64,000 nt of DNA, taken from assembly GCF_000168715.1 (NCBI RefSeq), contig NZ_AASE01000002.1, positions 62,001 through 126,000 on the forward strand. Direction: 5' to 3'. Below, one piece after another: positions 54,874 through 62,234 of the stretch. The notes under the pieces were generated by a model that did no database searches, had not been told where the DNA came from, and saw only the letters and a list, made by a program, of their open reading frames with translations. Position 1 is the stretch's first letter. Each line of letters starts with the position of its first letter. The stretch comes from Chlorobium ferrooxidans DSM 13031. Lineage in GTDB: Bacteria > Bacteroidota > Chlorobiia > Chlorobiales > Chlorobiaceae. The position numbers were made by a program, and so were the translations under genes.

Positions 54874-55404
54874 ATGGTAAATATGAAGAGCCGTCCCCTA
54901 AATAATGAACCCCCGGAAGAGCGGGAATTGCCCTGTGGCAAAAAGGGGGAATATCTGGTCATGCTTCAGCTCATTCTGATGACGGGCTTTATTGTTCTGC
55001 CAGTCTATCCGCAACTTTCCGGCCTCGAACTCTTTACATCGCTTGCGTTCATCAGATGGACAATACTCTCACTCTTCACCGGATATGCACTCGTATTGGT
55101 CGCACTTGGTTTATTCTCCATCAGAAAATCGCTTACGCCATTCCCTTATCCTACAGAGAACAATCAACTCGTCACTACGGGAATTTATCACGTTGTACGC
55201 CACCCCCTTTACAGCGGCGTGCTTTTTGCCGCCTTCGGATGGAGTGCTTTTCAGATGAGCCTCTCCCATCTTTTCATGACAGGTATCGGCCTGCTCTTCT
55301 TCGACTACAAGGCTGCACAGGAAGAGCGCTGGCTCAGTATACGCCATCCTGAATATAATAGTTACAGGCATCGTGTAAAAAAATTCATCCCCTGGATCTA
55401 CTGA
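54874..55404 (+). CDS. Isoprenylcysteine carboxyl methyltransferase-like membrane protein
   Basis: 176 residues with four to five membrane segments. The ICMT/phospholipid-methyltransferase signature is PYPTENNQLVTTGIYHVVRHPLYSG (core GIYHVVRHPLYSG) with the end EERWLSIRHPEYNSYRHRV. In bacteria such proteins methylate phosphatidylethanolamine or other lipids, or have unknown substrates; a prenyl-protein role is not expected. Alternative starts four codons apart are possible. Its neighbour elbB is in the same direction. Confidence 0.82.
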   Translation: MVNMKSRPLNNEPPEERELPCGKKGEYLVMLQLILMTGFIVLPVYPQLSGLELFTSLAFIRWTILSLFTGYALVLVALGLFSIRKSLTPFPYPTENNQLVTTGIYHVVRHPLYSGVLFAAFGWSAFQMSLSHLFMTGIGLLFFDYKAAQEERWLSIRHPEYNSYRHRVKKFIPWIY

Positions 55405-55518
55405 TTACCGTAACCCCTGAACTATTTCAAATTTCAGCGCAAACCATTACCTTTCACCGGAAGAACACGCATCGTGTTCACGAATCATCGTCACAACGAA
55501 ACTCTACTGACTACTGCC

Positions 55519-56175
55519 ATGAAAAATATAGGTGTTCTTCTTTCCGGATGCGGAGTCTATGATGGATCGGAAATCCATGAAGCCGTCCTTACACTGCTGG
55601 CAATTGACCATGCCGGAGCAAAAGCGCTATGTCTGGCGCCGAACATCCCGCAGCACCATGTTGTCAACCACCTCACCGGTGAAGCCGTAACCTCCGAATC
55701 CCGAAATGTTCTGGTTGAAGCGGCACGCATTGCCCGGGGCGCCATCACCGATCTCAGCAACATTGATACCCTTGATCTCGATGCCCTTATTCTTGTCGGA
55801 GGGTACGGCGCAGCTAAAAATCTCTGCAACTATGAGAGCAAGGGGCCGGAATGCGAAGTATTACCGGAAATCACCTCTGCATTGCGCTCATTCTACAATG
55901 CCGGAAAACCGCTCGGATTTATGTGTATCTCCCCCGTAATCGCCGCAAAGGTACTCGGTGACCAGCAGATTGAACTGACAACCGGCATTGACAAAGAGAC
56001 GGCCGGTCACCTCAAAGCTATGGGAGCCCGGCACATCGAATGCTCCGCCTCAAACGCCATTGTAAGCAAACAGGGTAAAATAGTAAGCACCCCCGCCTAC
56101 ATGCTCGATTCCTCAATAGCAGAAGTAGCCAAAGGAATCGAAAAACTCGTTACGGAAATCATAGCAATGCTCTGA
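55519..56175 (+). CDS. elbB: ElbB-type DJ-1/PfpI superfamily glyoxalase (isoprenoid biosynthesis protein)
   Basis: 218 residues from the ATG at 55519, the family length (MKNIGVLLSGCGVYDGSEIH); an earlier ATG adds a spurious 15 residues. The nucleophile-elbow region is GKPLGFMCISPVIAAKVLG with Cys near 139. ElbB proteins have glyoxalase III activity on methylglyoxal, and the isoprenoid label comes from indirect evidence. LILVGGYGAAKNLCNY and the GADHAGAK-like start (here IDHAGAKAL) are conserved. A GTGGAC array follows 16 bp after the stop. Confidence 0.93.
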   Translation: MKNIGVLLSGCGVYDGSEIHEAVLTLLAIDHAGAKALCLAPNIPQHHVVNHLTGEAVTSESRNVLVEAARIARGAITDLSNIDTLDLDALILVGGYGAAKNLCNYESKGPECEVLPEITSALRSFYNAGKPLGFMCISPVIAAKVLGDQQIELTTGIDKETAGHLKAMGARHIECSASNAIVSKQGKIVSTPAYMLDSSIAEVAKGIEKLVTEIIAML

Positions 56176-56191
56176 GATCACAATGAAAAAA

Positions 56192-56330
56192 GTGGACTGC
56201 AGGAGGGTGGACGAAGTGGACGATTATGGACATAGTGGACAATACCGAAAAACAAATCTACCCTCCAACACTCTTCAGCTCTTGTCCACTCGCGTCCACT
56301 TGGTCCACTTTCTTCCTCCCTGTCCACTTT
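56192..56330. repeat. Inverted pair of GTGGAC/GTCCAC arrays 3' of elbB
   Basis: At 56192-56240 four GTGGAC or GGTGGAC units run in plus sense (GTGGACTGCAGG, GGTGGACGAAGTGGAC, ATAGTGGAC). At 56284-56330 four GTCCAC units run in minus sense. The two halves resemble the acsA-distal pair at 33573-33725. Confidence 0.83.
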
Positions 56331-56394
56331 CTTCTTTTCCTTTCCTCTCTTTTTCGTTATTTTTACGCCATGTAATTAAAAAAAGCGAAAAGAA

Positions 56395-56977
56395 ATGGGC
56401 AGCGAACCGCTCATACCAGAACACGGTGGATACCGACGACTCAAAAGCTTCCGGATTGCACAGTTGATCTATAATGTTACCTGCCCGATTTGTTGACTTC
56501 CGAAGCCGGACCCGTGACCAGATGGTACAGGCTGCACGGTCAGGAGTACAGAACATTGCAGAAGGAAGCCAGGCATCGGGCACGTCAAAAAAAACAGAAC
56601 TTAAACTCACAGGTGTTGCCAGAGCAAGCCTCGAAGAACTTCGACTCGATTTCGAAGACTATCTTCGCCAGCGACAACTTAAAATATGGGATAGAACAGA
56701 TCCGATCCGACAAAGTCTGATTGACCGCCGATGCACGAGCGCGGACGATGTAGCTCTATGGGTCAAGAATGAGTTGATAAAAAGCGACGATAACCGATCA
56801 GACTTCTCAAACACAAATGCTTCTGAACTGGCAGCTAATGCAGTGCTGGTATTGATTGCTGTAGCATGCACTCTTCTCGACCGGCAAATCAGATCACTGG
56901 CTAAATCGTTTGAAACCGAGGGAGGAATCTCCGAACGCCTATACAACATCCGCGCTCACCATCGAAGACAAAAATAA
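56395..56977 (+). pseudogene. Frameshifted four-helix-bundle protein (23S IVP-like, suffix-domain type)
   Basis: The N-terminus MGSEPLIPEHGGYRRLKSFR and IAQLIYNVT is in one frame and stops at 56494-56496. The rest, from ARFVDFRSRTRDQMVQAAR through GVQNIAEGSQASGTSKKTEL and the suffix part GGISERLYNIRAHHRR, is in the next frame. One extra base at about 56482, in ACCTGCC, explains it. Intact relatives are widespread small proteins of unknown function, related to those encoded in 23S rRNA intervening sequences. It is either a pseudogene or a sequencing error. Confidence 0.75.
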
Positions 56978-57006
56978 ACCCAAATTTTATCCCCTCTTCA
57001 GATCTT

Positions 57007-57059
57007 GTCCACTCAGTCCACTTCAGTCCAACATCTCTTCGTCCACTGGCGTCCACTTT
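57007..57059 (-). repeat. GTCCAC array overlapping the 3' end of the PIN toxin gene
   Basis: Four GTCCAC units and one GTCCAAC unit with family spacing (GTCCACTCAGTCCACTTCA, GTCCAACATCTCTTC, GTCCACTGGCGTCCACTTTC). The array's part from 57023 on encodes the last residues of the PIN protein. Confidence 0.85.
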
Positions 57060-57472
57060 CCCCTTTTTTCTTCGCTCAGCACTTTTAAAAAATCAGCCGG
57101 GGTCATAATGAGAATATCTTTCCAGGAGACCAGTTCGAGCAAATGCTTGTCACCTGAAACAATCATCTTTGCCTCTGCCGCATCCGCAGCTTCAAGAATC
57201 CGGTCATCATCAGGATCAAGAGTTATAAAATCAACCTGATTTTTGGGCGTCACCATCATAAACGTATCCCTGAACAATCCAATAATCCTGTATACCTGCT
57301 CAGATGAAAGTGCAAACTTTGGGCGATGTAATACTGCTTCCACCTCCTGAATTATTGCAGGAGAAATACAATTTATCACCTTGCCCGATGAACAGAGTCT
57401 CAGCACCTCTCTTGGATTTCCGCCAAAAAGAAATCCGGAAATGAGAACATTGGAGTCGAAAACAATCCTCAT
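57023..57472 (-). CDS. PIN-domain toxin (VapC-like, COG1569 type)
   Basis: 149 residues. Acidic active-site residues lie in MRIVFDSNVLISGF (Asp6), in LDPDDDRILEAADAAEAK and in IVSGDKHLL (Asp). The protein is predicted to be a metal-dependent RNase. The start overlaps the antitoxin gene by 4 bp, the usual toxin-antitoxin design. The C-terminal KWTPVDEEMLD is encoded by a GTCCAC array that also supplies the stop codon, so the natural end was probably near DFLKVLSEEK. The catalytic core looks intact. Confidence 0.9.
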   Translation of the reverse strand: MRIVFDSNVLISGFLFGGNPREVLRLCSSGKVINCISPAIIQEVEAVLHRPKFALSSEQVYRIIGLFRDTFMMVTPKNQVDFITLDPDDDRILEAADAAEAKMIVSGDKHLLELVSWKDILIMTPADFLKVLSEEKRGKWTPVDEEMLD

Positions 57473-57723
57473 GCAGATGTGGTTCTCGCAGCACGCGCAG
57501 AGGCTATCTCACCCGACACATCATCCTGGGTTAATTGATTTTTCTGTACAACCATATCGCCCAGGGCAAAAAGGTCACTCCACTGGCTCCGGCGCTCAAT
57601 GTAAAGCCTGGCTGCCTCCCTGATCAGCTCTGAACGGCTTCTGAACTCCTTCCTGGCTGTTTTATCAATTTGATCCAGTAATGAATCCTGAAAAGCAATA
57701 TTAACAGTAACAGTAGGCATCAC
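57469..57723 (-). CDS. Ribbon-helix-helix antitoxin (CopG family)
   Basis: 84 residues. The N-terminal ribbon TVTVNIAFQDSLLDQIDKTA and helices KEFRSRSELIREAARLYIE form a standard RHH DNA-binding domain that would autoregulate the operon. The C-terminal half (WSDLFALGDMVVQKNQLTQ) would bind and block the PIN toxin. Its stop overlaps the toxin start by 4 bp. Confidence 0.9.
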   Translation of the reverse strand: MMPTVTVNIAFQDSLLDQIDKTARKEFRSRSELIREAARLYIERRSQWSDLFALGDMVVQKNQLTQDDVSGEIASARAARTTSA

Positions 57724-57826
57724 TAAGTTTTTTAGAGGTTATAAATCAATATACAAACATTGTACATTATCATATAATTCCCCCATCCGCTCAACACTCG
57801 CGACTCAGCTCTTTTTTTACCCTCCT

Positions 57827-57880
57827 GTCCACTGGCGTCCACCGCTGTCCACCATCTCTTCGTCCACTAAAGTCCACTTT
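57827..57880 (-). repeat. GTCCAC array 3' of the ABC permease gene
   Basis: Five GTCCAC units with the family spacing (GTCCACTGGCGTCCACC, GTCCACCATCTCTTC, GTCCACTAAAGTCCACTTT). The array ends 2 bp before the permease stop codon and lies 103 bp upstream of the antitoxin gene. It is preceded by the family leader CACTCGCGACTCAGC. Confidence 0.87.
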
Positions 57881-57882
57881 CT

Positions 57883-58734
57883 TCATCTTCCCTCAGCACG
57901 CTTCCCTCTCCTCCTCCCGAGCCCCGCAAGCACAATGAGCGTGATGACATAGGGCATTGTCTGCACAAGCTGGGATGGAATCCATCCTGTCTGAAACCAG
58001 ATCTCCATGGATTCGGCAGCGGCGAACATCAGGCTTGCAGCAACTGCACCGAGAGGAGTCCACTTGCCGATGATCATGGCCGAAAGAGCAATATATCCCC
58101 TTCCGGCCGACATGTTATCGGTAAAGGTGTGCTGCTGAAAGACCAGAAAAGCACCTGCAAGAGCGGCAAGTCCACCGGAAATCAGTACTCCGGAATATCG
58201 CATAAAGTCCACATTGATTCCGGCGCTCTCCGCAGTTTCAGCGCTTTGTCCTGCAGCCCGAAGCCGCAATCCGTATGGGGTTTTAAAGAGCAGAAAATGG
58301 CCGACCGGCACAGAGAAAATCGAAGCAAGAAAAAGAGGATCCAGAAAGAGAAAAGGAACGTCGATCCCCGCAATTCGCTCGGAGTTCATTGAACTGCCGT
58401 AAAGCAGAGTGAGACCGAAACGGGTGGCACCCATAACAAGAATATTGACGGCAATGCCGGCAACAATCTGGTCAGCCTTCAGGGTAATGGTAATAATGGC
58501 AAAAAGCAGCGCGACTGCGAAGCCGGAAAAAAGAGCCAGAGCAATCCCCGCAAGAGCAGAACCTGTCCGGTACTGGCCGTAAGCCGCACCGAAGGCTCCG
58601 GCAAGCATCAGCCCCTCAAGTGCAAGGTTGACAACACCCCCCCGTTCGGAAAAAGTGGCACCCACAGAGGTCAGCACATAAGGCACGGCGATCCGCAAAA
58701 TCTGCAAAAGAATAACGATCAGTTCAGCACCCAT
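57883..58734 (-). CDS. ABC transporter permease, nucleoside/BmpA-type (branched-chain family)
   Basis: 283 residues from the ATG at 58734, which removes a basic 21-residue leader and begins MGAELIVILLQILRIAVPYV. About eight hydrophobic helices follow. The blocks SVGATFSERGGVVNLALEGLM and GRGYIALSAMIIGKWTP are typical of the YufQ/PnrD type permeases for purine nucleosides. The ATPase, second permease and lipoprotein of such systems are not in the window, so the gene looks isolated. The GTCCAC array lies directly 3'. Confidence 0.86.
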   Translation of the reverse strand: MGAELIVILLQILRIAVPYVLTSVGATFSERGGVVNLALEGLMLAGAFGAAYGQYRTGSALAGIALALFSGFAVALLFAIITITLKADQIVAGIAVNILVMGATRFGLTLLYGSSMNSERIAGIDVPFLFLDPLFLASIFSVPVGHFLLFKTPYGLRLRAAGQSAETAESAGINVDFMRYSGVLISGGLAALAGAFLVFQQHTFTDNMSAGRGYIALSAMIIGKWTPLGAVAASLMFAAAESMEIWFQTGWIPSQLVQTMPYVITLIVLAGLGRRRGKRAEGR

Positions 58735-58886
58735 AACGAATAGAGATAATCTTCTTTTCGGAAGATTTTTACATAGGTTTTTTTTATTAAATTTCAATTC
58801 TTGTAATAGTAGTCAACTTCATCTGTTTTTTCACCATCTCCCATTTTGTTAATCTGGTGAAAAGATAAATTTACTCCTGAAAAACA

Positions 58887-61637
58887 ATGCCAACATCTGA
58901 GATGAGTAACGAAAAAGCTGCTGCCAAGCAGTACATCTACCGCTTCTCGGGCGGTTCTGCAGAAGGTGATGCGTCAATGAAAAACCTGCTGGGCGGTAAA
59001 GGCGCCAATCTGGCGGAAATGGCCAATATCGGCCTGCCGGTGCCTCCCGGATTCACCATTTCCACTGAAGTCTGCACCTACTATTACGACCACCAGAAAA
59101 CCTACCCGACAAACCTCTTTGAAAAAGATATTCCCCTGGCTCTCACAAAAATCGAGGATGTTCTTGAAAAGAAGTTCGGAGATCCGGAAAACCCTCTGCT
59201 TGTTTCAGTCCGTTCAGGCGCAAGAGCCTCCATGCCCGGCATGATGGACACCATTCTCAATCTCGGCCTGAATGAAAAAACCGTTGCCGGTCTGGCAAAA
59301 AAATCGGGCAATCCCCGCTTTGCATGGGACTGCTACCGCCGTTTTGTGCAGATGTACGGTGATGTTGTGCTGGATTTGAAACCGGCAGACAAAAAAGAGA
59401 TTGATCCATTCGAAAAGATACTTGAAGCAAAAAAACACGAACTCGGTATTGAGCTTGACACCGAGTTCAAGGTTGAGGACCTGCAGGATATCGTCAGCAA
59501 ATACAAAGCAGCCATTCTCGAAAAAACCGGCAAGACATTCCCCGAAGATCCCCACGAACAGCTTCGCGGAGCGATCGGCGCTGTATTCAACAGCTGGAAC
59601 AACGAACGGGCAATTGTCTACCGCAAACTCAACCACATTCCCGGCTACTGGGGAACAGCCTGTAACGTCCAGGCGATGGTCTTCGGCAACATGGGCGAAG
59701 ATTGCGGAACCGGTGTAGCATTCACCCGCGATGCCGCCACCGGCGATAACATTTTCTACGGCGAGTTCCTGATGAATGCCCAGGGTGAGGATGTTGTGGC
59801 AGGCACAAGAACCCCGCTTAAAATCGAACAGCTCCAGGCTGAAAACCCCGGAATTTACGACCAGCTTGAAGATATACGCTCGATTCTCGAACACCACTAC
59901 CACGACATGATGGACATCGAGTTCACCATCGAGAATAACAAGCTCTTCATGCTGCAATGCCGCGTAGGCAAACGAACCGGTTTTGCCGCTGTCAAAATTG
60001 CCGTTGACATGTTCAACGAAAAGCTGATTGATGAAAAAGAGGCACTGATGCGCATTGAGCCTGAACAGCTCAACCAGCTTCTCCGCCCGGTCTTTAACCT
60101 CGACGAGAAAAAGGAGGCCATTGCCGGCGGACGTCTGCTTGCAACCGGCCTGAATGCCGGACCCGGCGCTGCTACCGGAAAAATCTACTTTAACGCGGTT
60201 GATGCCTATGAGGCCGGCAAGCGCGGAGAAGCGGTCATTCTCGTTCGTATCGAAACATCACCAGAAGACATCAAGGGTATGGCCGTTTCGGAAGGGATTC
60301 TCACCGAACGAGGCGGCATGACCTCACATGCAGCACTTGTTGCCCGCCAGATGGGCAAGGTGTGCGTCGTGGGATGCGGAGCACTCAGCATCGACTACCA
60401 GAAAGGTGAACTTCGCGTCAGCGGTAACCCGATCGTCCTCAATGAAGGTGACTACATCTCCATAGACGGCAGCACCGGCGAAGTCATTGCCGGAAAGGTA
60501 GCAACCAAAAACTCCGAGATCATCGAGGTTCTGGTCGACAAGACCCTGAAGCCCGAAGATGCTCCAACCTGGCCGATCTACAAGCAGCTCATGGAGTGGG
60601 CCGACAAATACCGCAAACTCAACATCCGTACCAATGCCGACCAGCCTGACCAGGCTGAGATTGCCATCACCTTCGGCGCTGAAGGTATCGGCCTCTGCCG
60701 TACCGAGCACATGTTCTTCGGCGGAGAGCGCATTGACGCGATGCGCGAAATGATTCTGGCCGAAAATGTGGACGGTCGCAAAAAAGCACTTGAAAAGCTG
60801 CTTCCCTATCAGCGCGAAGACTTCTACGGACTCTTCAAGACGATGGGCTCCCGCCCCGTCACCATCAGACTCCTCGATCCTCCGCTCCATGAGTTCCTGC
60901 CGCACACCGACAGCGAAATCGAATCCCTTGCCAAAAAGATGGGCAAATCGGTTGCTGCCGTAAAAGAACGCATCAGTGATCTGCACGAATTCAACCCGAT
61001 GCTCGGCCTTCGCGGCTGCCGCCTCGGCATCCTTCACCCGGAAATCACGGTCATGCAGGTTCGCGCTATCATTGAGGCCGCCTGTAAAATCAAGAAGGAG
61101 GGGCTCGAAGTGGTACCTGAAATCATGGTTCCGCTTGTCAGCACCGTAAAGGAGCTTGAGATCACCAGCGAAGTTATCCATAAAACAGCCCGCAGCGTCA
61201 TAGCCGAACAGGGAACCGGTGTCAAGTATCTTGTGGGCACCATGATCGAGGTTCCTCGCGCGGCAATCACCTCCGACCAGATTGCAACCGCTGCTGATTT
61301 CTTCAGCTACGGTACCAACGATCTGACCCAGATGGGACTCGGCATGAGCCGCGACGACTCCGGCCAGTTCCTGCCGACCTACCAGCAGCAGGAGATCTTT
61401 GCCCGCAACCCCTTTGAATCCATTGACAGGGATGGCGTCGGCCGCCTGATGAGTATCTCAGCCAAAGAGGGTCGTTCAGTCAAACCGGATCTCAAACTCG
61501 GCATCTGCGGCGAACACGGAGGCGATCCCTCTTCAGTCGAGTTCTGCCACCAGATAGGACTCAACTACGTTTCATGCAGCCCTTTCCGGGTTCCGATTGC
61601 ACGCCTTGCCGCTGCAAGAGCTGCACTGCAGGGCTGA
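58887..61637 (+). CDS. ppdK: Pyruvate, phosphate dikinase
   Basis: Makes PEP from pyruvate, ATP and phosphate; in this organism it supplies PEP for PEPC and gluconeogenesis after pyruvate synthase. 916 residues. N-terminal nucleotide domain: [21 protein letters not shown] and [14 protein letters not shown]. The phospho-His domain has [20 protein letters not shown] with His481. The PEP-binding barrel has [26 protein letters not shown] and the C-terminal [18 protein letters not shown]. The active-site residues are all present. A strong terminator follows. Confidence 0.97.
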   Translation: MPTSEMSNEKAAAKQYIYRFSGGSAEGDASMKNLLGGKGANLAEMANIGLPVPPGFTISTEVCTYYYDHQKTYPTNLFEKDIPLALTKIEDVLEKKFGDPENPLLVSVRSGARASMPGMMDTILNLGLNEKTVAGLAKKSGNPRFAWDCYRRFVQMYGDVVLDLKPADKKEIDPFEKILEAKKHELGIELDTEFKVEDLQDIVSKYKAAILEKTGKTFPEDPHEQLRGAIGAVFNSWNNERAIVYRKLNHIPGYWGTACNVQAMVFGNMGEDCGTGVAFTRDAATGDNIFYGEFLMNAQGEDVVAGTRTPLKIEQLQAENPGIYDQLEDIRSILEHHYHDMMDIEFTIENNKLFMLQCRVGKRTGFAAVKIAVDMFNEKLIDEKEALMRIEPEQLNQLLRPVFNLDEKKEAIAGGRLLATGLNAGPGAATGKIYFNAVDAYEAGKRGEAVILVRIETSPEDIKGMAVSEGILTERGGMTSHAALVARQMGKVCVVGCGALSIDYQKGELRVSGNPIVLNEGDYISIDGSTGEVIAGKVATKNSEIIEVLVDKTLKPEDAPTWPIYKQLMEWADKYRKLNIRTNADQPDQAEIAITFGAEGIGLCRTEHMFFGGERIDAMREMILAENVDGRKKALEKLLPYQREDFYGLFKTMGSRPVTIRLLDPPLHEFLPHTDSEIESLAKKMGKSVAAVKERISDLHEFNPMLGLRGCRLGILHPEITVMQVRAIIEAACKIKKEGLEVVPEIMVPLVSTVKELEITSEVIHKTARSVIAEQGTGVKYLVGTMIEVPRAAITSDQIATAADFFSYGTNDLTQMGLGMSRDDSGQFLPTYQQQEIFARNPFESIDRDGVGRLMSISAKEGRSVKPDLKLGICGEHGGDPSSVEFCHQIGLNYVSCSPFRVPIARLAAARAALQG

Positions 61638-61667
61638 AGCTTTTCACACACACACCATGTTCTTAAG

Positions 61668-61694
61668 AAAAAGGCGGCCACCGGCCGCCTTTTT
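61668..61694 (+). terminator. Rho-independent terminator after ppdK
   Basis: AAAAAGGCGGCC pairs with GGCCGCCTTTTT over a 3-base loop and has A and T flanks. Confidence 0.93.
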
Positions 61695-61702
61695 CATTAT
61701 AA

Positions 61703-61975
61703 GGGCACCTCTATGTATGTTCGCGAGCGGTTTGAAAATTTTTAAACCACGAAACTGACGAAATAGTGCAGGAGCAATCCCTTGTGGTTCCCTTGATTTT
61801 TCTCTTCGACTCACCACCCGGCACTCGCTACTCAGCACTTTTTTCCTCCTGTCCACTTCGTCCACTTCTGTCCACCATCTCTTCGTCCACTAAAGTCCAC
61901 TCTCTCCCTCTTCTCTTTTCAGAGCACCACTCAACGAAGTAATCGAATCGCAGAATAAATTTATAGCGGTGCCCT
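61703..61975 (+). repeat. Composite MITE-like element with a GTCCAC array inside (about 273 bp)
   Basis: Left end GGGCACCTCTATGTATGTTC and right end ATTTATAGCGGTGCCC are inverted-repeat relatives of the family. The left part continues GAGCGGTTTGAAAATTTT then ACCACGAAACTGACGAAAT, and the right part GAGCACCACTCAACGAAG and AATCGAATCGCAGAATAAAT. A GTCCAC array (61851-61901) occupies the middle. Together with element G this fills the 597-bp gap from ppdK to uvrA, apart from about 100 bp that show nothing. Confidence 0.78.
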
Positions 61976-62077
61976 AACCTTTTTCAGTGTGCTTACGGAA
62001 AATAATATCGATATTGAAATTCGTTCCGTTATGCTGCTCAACAGCACAAAATAAACCGGAGCCATAAACGCTCATTC

Positions 62078-62215
62078 GGGCAGCACTTTTTATTGTCGCA
62101 AGCGGTTTGATCTTTGCGACCTGCCGGGGGGCGAGATAGAAATATCACTCCCAAAGTTTGGACGGAATATATTTATAGCAGTGCCCCGATAGCACGAATT
62201 AATAGGGGTGCCCTA
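62078..62215 (+). repeat. MITE-like element, copy G with two right ends
   Basis: The left end GGGCAGCACTTTTTATTGTC and a right end ATTTATAGCAGTGCCC (ending about 62186) match the family. A second right end, AATTAATAGGGGTGCCC, follows directly (ending about 62214). The interior, GCCGGGGGGCGAGATAGAAA, resembles the interior of copy C. The right end lies 20 bp before the uvrA start. Confidence 0.7.
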
Positions 62216-62234
62216 AAAGAGAATAGAGAGAACA

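Noticed and set aside
60324-61181. Long open frame antisense to ppdK
   Set aside because: Entirely inside the PPDK gene; composition and lack of motifs indicate a shadow frame, as do similar ones in PFOR (2284-3153) and leuS (29013-29966).
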